This document shows positions 26,430 to 32,008 of a stretch of 35,793 bases of DNA, piece by piece. The notes under the pieces were generated by a model that saw nothing but the letters and a program-made list of their open reading frames with translations, was not told the origin of the DNA and searched no databases. Position 1 is the first letter of the stretch. Each line of letters opens with the position of its first letter. The stretch comes from a virus: IMG/VR virus record IMGVR_UViG_3300025770_000052, positions 1 through 35,793 of that record. The stretch is one strand, 5' to 3'. Both the position numbers and the translations under genes were made by a program.

Positions 26430-27673
26430 TATAAATTTAATCCTATTCTGTCTTTAGCTACATCAATACTCATAATATATGAATCTCTAGTTATTATATG
26501 TGTTATGTTTATAATCAACCACTTACCAGCATAAATCTCATCACGAACAACCTCATTTCCAGGACGTTTTACCGGAATTTCTATTTCTAATAAGTCACCA
26601 ACAGCTAGTGAAGTATTACCGGAAACTTCTATATTCATCTTTAAATTATCAAATAACTGATTACCATAATTATATTTTAAAATATTATCTGATATATTAT
26701 ATTTATTTAACTGATTGTGTGGAACTAACATAACATTATCAGGATAATATTTCAACATAGAGTTTGGATTCTTACTCATTAATGGGTATAACCGACTCTT
26801 TATTTCTCTTTTTCTAACTTGATACTTCTCAGAATCTTCATACCACGAATGTGTTGTTTTCTTAACCTTTCTATGTACAACATCACAACTCATAACACCA
26901 GATGCATACATACCCTTGGTTATATTATCTATAACATTAAATCTGGATATAACTTTATATGATATTAATGACCTATTTTCTTCTTCTTGATTCTTCATAG
27001 TTCCATAGCTATTAACATTCTTACCAGAGCCCCGATATTTATATTTAATACTCTCATCGAAAAATGATTCAATCGACTTAAACATATATTCACGATTGTT
27101 CTCAAAAAATACATAAGATGTACTAGTATCATTATGACACCTAGAAGACAACCAATTTATACACCTAAAAGGAGACATATTAGGTATAACTAAGTCATGT
27201 TCGTCCATACTTTGTTCAACTGATATAAATTTATTTGAATCAATATCACTTTCGTTAAATATATCACTTGCAATAGAACTTCCATATCCAGATACATGTC
27301 TTGATATCTTTTCTTCAAAATTCATAGTAAAGTCAGTAGTAACCAACTGCAATACATATTCTATAGTCTCGTTAACTGTCTTTATATCAGTTACGGAATA
27401 CACCTTCATACTCAACTTTAAAATTTCAGCACTATTAAGTTCTGACTGTAGCCATATATTCACCGTCTCCTGACCTACTATTGGTAATGTAACTAACATA
27501 TTCTCAGGATCTTGTATGATGATATCAACATGCATAGAAGATGTAAACATACTTTCATATATTCTCACCTCCTTAAACCATTCTCTTAAATCATAAGTTG
27601 TAGATGAATCATATGAAGTCAAGTCTAATGCCCAAAACTTATAAGCATTAAATGTAATGTTGGAAGTTGTCAT
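26429..27673 (-). CDS. 27: Baseplate hub subunit, gp27-like
   Basis: A 414-aa protein directly before gp5 and translationally coupled to it; T4 gp27 is 391 aa and forms the trimeric torus that carries gp5. The N-terminal pattern (LREWFKEVRIYESMFTSSMH, then IIQDPENMLVTLPIVGQETV) is the usual beginning of gp27/gpD-type hub proteins of marine myophages. The C-terminus (GNTSLAVGDLLEIEIPVKRP, KWLIINITHIITRDSYIMSI) matches the second barrel of that fold. In T4 gene 27 is elsewhere (next to 51 and 28), so assignment rests on pattern and context, not on T4 synteny. The first codon is at 27673, 7 bases after gp53. Confidence 0.75.
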   Translation of the reverse strand: MTTSNITFNAYKFWALDLTSYDSSTTYDLREWFKEVRIYESMFTSSMHVDIIIQDPENMLVTLPIVGQETVNIWLQSELNSAEILKLSMKVYSVTDIKTVNETIEYVLQLVTTDFTMNFEEKISRHVSGYGSSIASDIFNESDIDSNKFISVEQSMDEHDLVIPNMSPFRCINWLSSRCHNDTSTSYVFFENNREYMFKSIESFFDESIKYKYRGSGKNVNSYGTMKNQEEENRSLISYKVISRFNVIDNITKGMYASGVMSCDVVHRKVKKTTHSWYEDSEKYQVRKREIKSRLYPLMSKNPNSMLKYYPDNVMLVPHNQLNKYNISDNILKYNYGNQLFDNLKMNIEVSGNTSLAVGDLLEIEIPVKRPGNEVVRDEIYAGKWLIINITHIITRDSYIMSIDVAKDRIGLNL

Positions 27674-27679
27674 AATATA

Positions 27680-28267
27680 TTAACCATATAAATTATAAGT
27701 TTCTTGAAGTGTTAGGATAAAGTTGGTAATATGCATTGGTCGTAATAATCGTATTTTTCTATTTTTATCATTCTGATCCATCATATATTCATATTCACTC
27801 ACAGGTTTAAACTCATTCCTTTTAATTTTATCATCTATAAACTTATATGTGGTTTCGGTTATATCATATTTCTTTATAATATGAGTATAATGGTGGATAT
27901 TCACACGTGCATTTCTAATATCACCAAATTTTGATTTTAATCTACGTTCAACCGCACTAACAGGTTTAGGCCATTCATCATATATATTATTAATATCATT
28001 TAACATTAATATAACCCAATATAATGAAGGGTCATCATAATAATCAGCTGATATACTTTCAGGGGTATCCTTATCTTTAACCGTGTAATCATACCAAGTA
28101 TCAAATGCATTCAACCATATATCATTAATATCAACGGATGTAAATATATTTTTAACTTGTCTTGGTATACCATCATAATTAGTATATCCGTATAACATCT
28201 TCCCAGAAATATCAGTTACATTTAACTTTAACTCTGGACGTATAAGTTCTGGCATATAAATAAACAT
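27680..28267 (-). CDS. 53: Baseplate wedge subunit gp53
   Basis: A 195-aa protein (T4 gp53: 196 aa). The central part is diagnostic: YDYTVKDKDTPESISADYYD followed by PSLYWVILMLNDI (about 61-95), the LysM-like segment of gp53 that clamps the wedge to its neighbour. The start at 28267 overlaps the preceding stop (TAATG); an internal ATG at codon 5 is an alternative start. It is encoded between the tube cap and hub genes, as in other marine T4-like phages. Confidence 0.9.
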   Translation of the reverse strand: MFIYMPELIRPELKLNVTDISGKMLYGYTNYDGIPRQVKNIFTSVDINDIWLNAFDTWYDYTVKDKDTPESISADYYDDPSLYWVILMLNDINNIYDEWPKPVSAVERRLKSKFGDIRNARVNIHHYTHIIKKYDITETTYKFIDDKIKRNEFKPVSEYEYMMDQNDKNRKIRLLRPMHITNFILTLQETYNLYG

Positions 28268-29151
28268 TAATAACCCCCGTCTTCATCCATTACGTCATCT
28301 GACGTAATTATTTCAAGTTCTTGTACCGATAATGTCATGGTAGTGCTATAGGGGTATTCTGTATCACCCTCCATCATACCAAATACACCCTCAGAACCAT
28401 ATGTTATATTACACGAAGTTATAACCGAATCTTTAATCCTGGGCAATTTCTCTAGACCGTTATCTGTACTACCGGGTGATTTAAATCTTATAGATATTGA
28501 ATCTGGTACTGTATACCAAACATTATTAAAATTAGGATACATTCTAGCACGAAACCACTTAACAATTTTATAAACTACTTCTGCCTCATTTTTACTTTTA
28601 GGTACAAACTCAAACTCAAACTCAAATGTTCTCATACCCACACCCTCAAATAATAACTGTTTATTCATATTTTGTATCACCCCATGTTTTTTCTGAAAAT
28701 CAATACCAGCTTCATCCCCATCGGTAAACGACCCCATCATATTTCTAAGTTTTCCTTCGATAGCGTCAGCCGAACCTCCAAAATCACCATGTTTGTTAGT
28801 CCTCGCGGCACCAAAACTACCCGAAAACTCAGCTTCTCCCCAATTGACCCCACCATTTACATTTATCACAGGCGGGATATATAAATGAACAGCAATGTTA
28901 CTCTTTAATGCAGATTTAGTTATTGCTAATGATTTATCATCCCCCTTATCAATCACCCAATTACGTTTTTCGCCAGCATATTTCTCATACTGGCCTTCGG
29001 ACGAGTCTTTAAACTCCAACCAAACACGAATCTCTTCTAAACCATCATCATGTGTATGAGGAATCCCTATTGTTTCTGGATACTTTAAAAGGTCGGCGGT
29101 ATTCCTTTTATTTTGAGATTGCCGGATTTTATATTCGGGTTTATCGCTCAT
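28267..29151 (-). CDS. 48: Baseplate tail-tube cap protein, gp48-like
   Basis: A 294-aa protein, first gene of the leftward operon. The diagnostic part is the C-terminal half: QLLFEGVGMRTFEFEFEFVP followed by KSKNEAEVV and IVKWFRARMYPNF, then RIKDSVITSCNITYG and TMTLSVQELEII, all features of the gp48/gp54 tube-initiation family, which shares the tail-tube fold. Gp48 (364 aa in T4) sits on the hub and with gp54 starts tube polymerisation. AGGAA at 29162-29158 precedes the ATG at 29151 by 6 bases. A perfect late-promoter box lies 62 bases upstream. Gp54 is the alternative identity. Confidence 0.7.
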   Translation of the reverse strand: MSDKPEYKIRQSQNKRNTADLLKYPETIGIPHTHDDGLEEIRVWLEFKDSSEGQYEKYAGEKRNWVIDKGDDKSLAITKSALKSNIAVHLYIPPVINVNGGVNWGEAEFSGSFGAARTNKHGDFGGSADAIEGKLRNMMGSFTDGDEAGIDFQKKHGVIQNMNKQLLFEGVGMRTFEFEFEFVPKSKNEAEVVYKIVKWFRARMYPNFNNVWYTVPDSISIRFKSPGSTDNGLEKLPRIKDSVITSCNITYGSEGVFGMMEGDTEYPYSTTMTLSVQELEIITSDDVMDEDGGY

Positions 29152-29182
29152 TATTAGTTCCTGGCATCTTATGTGTCCGTTT

Positions 29183-29190
29183 TATAAATA
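29183..29190 (+). promoter_or_regulatory. T4-type late promoter for the rightward operon
   Basis: Perfect TATAAATA, the gp55 sigma-factor late-promoter consensus of T4-like phages. The predicted start site is about 29196-29198, giving a leader of roughly 37 bases before the gp4 ATG at 29234. No Shine-Dalgarno is evident in that leader. Confidence 0.65.
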
Positions 29191-29212
29191 TAATTATGAA
29201 TATTATTATTAT

Positions 29213-29220
29213 TATTTATA
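29213..29220 (-). promoter_or_regulatory. T4-type late promoter for the leftward operon
   Basis: Perfect TATAAATA on the minus strand. The predicted start is about 29205-29207, giving a ~55-base leader before the ATG at 29151, with AGGAA placed correctly. It would drive the baseplate operon at late times. Confidence 0.65.
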
Positions 29221-29233
29221 AGTCATAACAGTT

Positions 29234-29665
29234 ATGAAATACCATAAAGGTAGATATATACCACATAACAAACAAAAATACATTGGAGATATTACCAATA
29301 TAATTTACCGTTCATCATGGGAAAGAAGATTTATGAAATATTGTGATACCAACTCATCAATAATTGAATGGGCATCAGAAGAATTATATGTCCCGTATGT
29401 CTCACCCATAGACAATAAATATCACAGGTATTACCCAGATTTTATCATAAAAGTAAAATCTAAAAAATCAACAAAAATAATAATGATCGAAATAAAACCG
29501 TCAAGTCAAACAAAAAGACCAGAGAAGGGTAGGAAAAAAAATACTACATACTTATCCGAAATAAGAACATGGACAATAAATACTTCCAAATGGAAACACG
29601 CCCTTAAATACTGTGCAAAGAAAAACTGGGAATTCAAAATTTTAACTGAAGAACATATATTATAA
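29234..29665 (+). CDS. 4: Head completion nuclease-like protein gp4
   Basis: A 143-aa protein (T4 gp4, 150 aa) with the family layout: NIIYRSSWERRFMKYCD (E30), IIEWASEELYVPY (E49/E50), RYYPDFIIK (D69), and IMIEIKPSS (E86, K88). The E...PD...E-x-K arrangement is a PD-(D/E)XK nuclease core like that of TnsA-type enzymes. T4 gp4 is needed to complete packaged heads before tail joining. Its stop overlaps the next start (TAATG at 29663-29667). It is the first gene of the rightward operon; the ATG has no good Shine-Dalgarno. Confidence 0.9.
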   Translation: MKYHKGRYIPHNKQKYIGDITNIIYRSSWERRFMKYCDTNSSIIEWASEELYVPYVSPIDNKYHRYYPDFIIKVKSKKSTKIIMIEIKPSSQTKRPEKGRKKNTTYLSEIRTWTINTSKWKHALKYCAKKNWEFKILTEEHIL

Positions 29666-30228
29666 TGCAAAATTTTAAACAACTACTAAACCGTCTGTCT
29701 TCAACAGGTATAAAGGCAAACACAAACAAGTCTCGCGAATGGTTCAGAAAAAAAGTAAGACAATCTGGGATAAACAGAAAGTCGTTGATGATGGACAAGG
29801 ACAGGTTTTCTTCAAGAATAACTGTAGGGAAAATGTATTGTTACTACTACAACCCCAAACACTCTAAGACACTACCTTACTACGATGAGTTTCCGTTGAT
29901 ATTCGTTGTGGACATAAATAAGGGCGGGTTCTTAGGGATTAACCTTCATTACGTTTCCCCGCGTGACAGGCTTTTGATTATGGAGTCACTATCAACAATT
30001 GTGAATGATAAGCGGTATGGGAAAAATGCAAAGTTGGCTTTATCTTATTCGGTATTACAAAAGATATCTAAATATAATATAATAAAACCATGCTTAAAAC
30101 GGTATCTGGTTAGTCACGTTAGAAGTAACTTTATGCAAATAGACGCAAACGAATGGGATATTGCAATCTTTCTACCAGTACAGAAATTTAAAAAATCATC
30201 TCCATCAAAAATATGGAATAGAAATTAA
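29665..30228 (+). CDS. Conserved T4-like protein, probable gp2-like DNA end protector
   Basis: A 187-aa protein with a motif I recall from marine T4-like phages: KMYCYYYNPKHSKTLPYYDE followed by FPL.F and GGFLGINLHYVSPRDRLLIM, later KPCLKRYLVSHVRS, then EWDIAIFLPVQKF. Relatives are, to my memory, annotated as DNA end protector gp2, and T4 gene 2 lies beside gene 4, which agrees. T4 gp2 is longer (274 aa) and protects packaged DNA ends from host RecBCD on injection. I cannot confirm the homology without a search, so no symbol is given. The middle of the gene uses more G and C (AAG, GTT, TTG, GGG, CCC, TAC) than its neighbours. Confidence 0.6.
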   Translation: MQNFKQLLNRLSSTGIKANTNKSREWFRKKVRQSGINRKSLMMDKDRFSSRITVGKMYCYYYNPKHSKTLPYYDEFPLIFVVDINKGGFLGINLHYVSPRDRLLIMESLSTIVNDKRYGKNAKLALSYSVLQKISKYNIIKPCLKRYLVSHVRSNFMQIDANEWDIAIFLPVQKFKKSSPSKIWNRN

Positions 30229-30239
30229 AGGTAAACATA

Positions 30240-30812
30240 ATGTCAGATTTCTCTATAACTAACTTTAGGTCAAATATCAATCGGGCTGGTCTATCATTTT
30301 CTAACAGATATATCATAACTATTGCTCCAAAAAAATCACTGTCGGACGGATTATCATCTCCACTATTCGGTTACCATGAAGATTTGCGTCATATGTCATT
30401 ACGCATAGACTCATTCGAATTACCAGGAAAATCTCTCTCAACAAAAGAAGTGAAACATTACGGACCATTTAAAAAAATACCATATGCAATGACATATGAA
30501 GATCTTCAAGTTAATATACTATTATCACAAAACATGATTGAACGTGATATAATTTCAGATTGGATGAACTATATATATAATTACAATTCATCAAAATTAA
30601 GATATTTCGATGATTATGTTACTGAAATACATGTCACCACACTTAACAATCAGAATGAAAAAATACATATAGTTAAATTCGTAGATGCATATCCTACAGG
30701 AATAGGAGAAATTTCATACTCCTATTCCAATGCAGAGGCAAGTACAATACCAATAACATTTGCATATAGGAAGTGGGTGGAAGTTCCAATTAACTTAACA
30801 TCCGAACATTAA
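30240..30812 (+). CDS. Tail-tube-fold protein (gp19/gp54-like), probable tube initiator
   Basis: A 190-aa protein with the usual order of phage tube proteins: NFRSNINRAGLSFSNRYIIT near the start, SLRIDSFELPGKSLSTKEV (~60), a YGPFKKIPYAMTYEDLQVNI stretch (~82), the helix IISDWMNYIY (~113), then KIHIVKFVDAYPTGIGEISY and SNAEASTIPITFAYRKW at the end. These are shared by gp19-type tube subunits and gp54-type baseplate tube initiators. Adjacency to hub gene 26 favours a baseplate role; gp19 is usually next to the sheath gene 18, which is absent from the window. AAAGGT precedes the ATG at 30240. Confidence 0.65.
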   Translation: MSDFSITNFRSNINRAGLSFSNRYIITIAPKKSLSDGLSSPLFGYHEDLRHMSLRIDSFELPGKSLSTKEVKHYGPFKKIPYAMTYEDLQVNILLSQNMIERDIISDWMNYIYNYNSSKLRYFDDYVTEIHVTTLNNQNEKIHIVKFVDAYPTGIGEISYSYSNAEASTIPITFAYRKWVEVPINLTSEH

Positions 30813-30886
30813 TGTTAACATTTAGATTTAAAACCTATTCATCGGAAACAATAATATCAATTAAACAACAAGGATAAAAAATAATT

Positions 30887-31597
30887 ATGACTTTACCTAC
30901 TATAGTGACACCGATATATAAATTAATAATACCATCTACTAACAAATCAATAAAATATAGACCATTTCTAGTAAAAGAAGAAAAATTGCTATTAATGGCA
31001 AAAGAAACCGATTCAATTGTAGATAATATTGAAACTATAAAACAAATAATTGAAAACTGCATACTGTCAAATATAAATGTAAATAACTTATCTACATTTG
31101 ACATAGAATATATATTCATTCAATTACGTTCAAAATCAGTAGGTAATATAATTATTTTAAATTATGAACACGATTGTCCAAATAATGAAGATCAAAAACA
31201 AATAAAATTTAATGTTGACTTAGATAAGGTAACTATAGAAAATAATAACACAAATAATATCATCAAAATTAATGATGATATCTCAGTCGCACTAAGATAC
31301 CCAACATTTAATACATTAGAAAGTATAGACGTAACTAATAATATCATTTCTGATATCAATATACTTGCCAAATCTATAGACTATATCACTGATGGAAATA
31401 TAAAACACGATTCTGCCGACTATACTCATGATGATATTATTGACTTTTTGGAAGCATTAACATCAAAACAAATTAAAGATATATACCGTTTTTTTGATAA
31501 TATACCAACAACAGAATTTAATACAAATATAAAATGTCAAAGTTGTGATTTTAATAAAGACATAAAAATTACAGGCATTACTGATTTTTTCGTATAA
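30887..31597 (+). CDS. 26: Baseplate hub subunit gp26
   Basis: A 236-aa protein with T4_baseplate (gp26/gp51-type) features: an N-terminal IKYRPFLVKEEKLLLMAKET segment (22-41), then a helix IKQIIENCIL, FDIEYIFIQLRSKSVGNII (71-89), C97, a SVALRYPTF strand, and an end with CQSC (217-220) and ITDFFV. Gp26 takes part in assembly of the baseplate hub; T4 gp26 is 208 aa. AAGGA at 30870-30874 gives a spacing of about 12 bases to the ATG. The gene ends right after a slippery heptamer, and a protein-like -1 frame continues beyond the stop (separate entries). The 74-base gap before it shows no further gene. Confidence 0.8.
   Translation: MTLPTIVTPIYKLIIPSTNKSIKYRPFLVKEEKLLLMAKETDSIVDNIETIKQIIENCILSNINVNNLSTFDIEYIFIQLRSKSVGNIIILNYEHDCPNNEDQKQIKFNVDLDKVTIENNNTNNIIKINDDISVALRYPTFNTLESIDVTNNIISDINILAKSIDYITDGNIKHDSADYTHDDIIDFLEALTSKQIKDIYRFFDNIPTTEFNTNIKCQSCDFNKDIKITGITDFFV
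31585..31591 (+). promoter_or_regulatory. Candidate -1 ribosomal frameshift site (T_TTT_TTC)
   Basis: In the gp26 frame the codons are GAT TTT TTC GTA TAA, so T TTT TTC fits X_XXY_YYZ exactly, two codons before the stop. Slipping back one base gives CGT ATA AGT and then an open frame to 31776. No strong GC hairpin is seen downstream; the nearby stop may be the main pausing element. Confidence 0.6.
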
Positions 31598-31776
31598 GTT
31601 TATATTATGATAATCTATTAAACCATTATAAAACAAATTTCTCATTAATGCAATATCATAAATATAATTTAACTGAATTAGAAAATATGATACCATATGA
31701 AAGAGAAATATATATAACGTTATTAATAGAATATTTACGTGATTTAGAGAAACAAAAACAAATGATAAGAAAATGA
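31591..31776 (+). CDS. gp51-like extension read in the -1 frame after gp26
   Basis: The -1 frame is open from the slippery site and reads RISLYYDNLLNHYKTNFSLM, then QYHKYNLTELENMIPYEREI and YITLLIEYLRDLEKQKQMIR plus a final K, 61 residues. The pattern (hydrophobic) YKTNF.LM.(Y/H)HK(Y/W).L.ELE.(M/L)(I/L)P(Y/F/W)ER(E/D)IY(I/V) is familiar from the gp26/gp51 region of marine T4-like phages (from memory). Protein-like sequence begins upstream of the first ATG (31648), and no ATG, GTG or TTG lies between the slippery site and that ATG in this frame. A gp26-extension fusion would be 296 aa. A separate 42-aa product from 31648 is the alternative. Its stop overlaps the next start (ATGA). Confidence 0.65.
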   Translation, partial: RISLYYDNLLNHYKTNFSLMQYHKYNLTELENMIPYEREIYITLLIEYLRDLEKQKQMIRK

Positions 31777-31997
31777 ATATACCAACTAAAATAATAGAGA
31801 TATCAAAGGCAATAGATTCACTTAGAATATTCCCAAGAATATTTATATCTGTTTATATGATATTGTTATATGATGCAATTCAATGGTTTATGTTGTTGAA
31901 TGCACCAACGCCAGAACAGACTACACTTATATCAGTAATTACTGGTATAGGTGCAGCTTGGTTTGGACTATACATCGGATCAGGCAATAAAAAATAA
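31773..31997 (+). CDS. Small two-helix membrane protein, possible holin-like
   Basis: A 74-aa protein with two predicted membrane segments: about 20-42 (FPRIFISVYMILLYDAIQWF onward) and 50-71 (TTLISVITGIGAAWFGLYIG), joined by a short NAPTPEQ turn, and a basic C-terminal end (GNKK). The DAIQWFM...GAAWFGLY pattern appears in small uncharacterised membrane proteins of marine T4-like phages. Size and topology fit a class II holin, but no lysin gene lies nearby, so a role in tail assembly or membrane interaction cannot be excluded. The start overlaps the -1-frame stop by ATGA, suggesting coupled translation with the gp26 extension. Confidence 0.7.
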   Translation: MNIPTKIIEISKAIDSLRIFPRIFISVYMILLYDAIQWFMLLNAPTPEQTTLISVITGIGAAWFGLYIGSGNKK

Positions 31998-32008
31998 AGA
32001 GATAACAT

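Larger units (their letters stand above)
29152..29233. promoter_or_regulatory. Divergent intergenic control region
   Basis: The only gap in the window between divergent genes (leftward tube-cap gene and rightward gp4). It is A+T-rich with an ATT triplet run, and holds a perfect TATAAATA on each strand plus the Shine-Dalgarno of the leftward gene. No terminator-like GC hairpin is seen. Confidence 0.8.

Noticed and set aside
27036-27043. TATAAATA on the minus strand inside the gp27-like gene
   Set aside because: About 600 bases from the next start and explained by the coding of a YKYR-type segment; no reason to treat it as a promoter.
29152-29233. tRNA or small RNA in the divergent gap
   Set aside because: No cloverleaf arms or stable stem-loops are visible; the content is explained by promoters and leaders.
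30813-30886. Extra small gene or RNA in the gap before gp26
   Set aside because: The 74 bases contain only the gp26 Shine-Dalgarno and no open frame, hairpin or promoter box that I could support.
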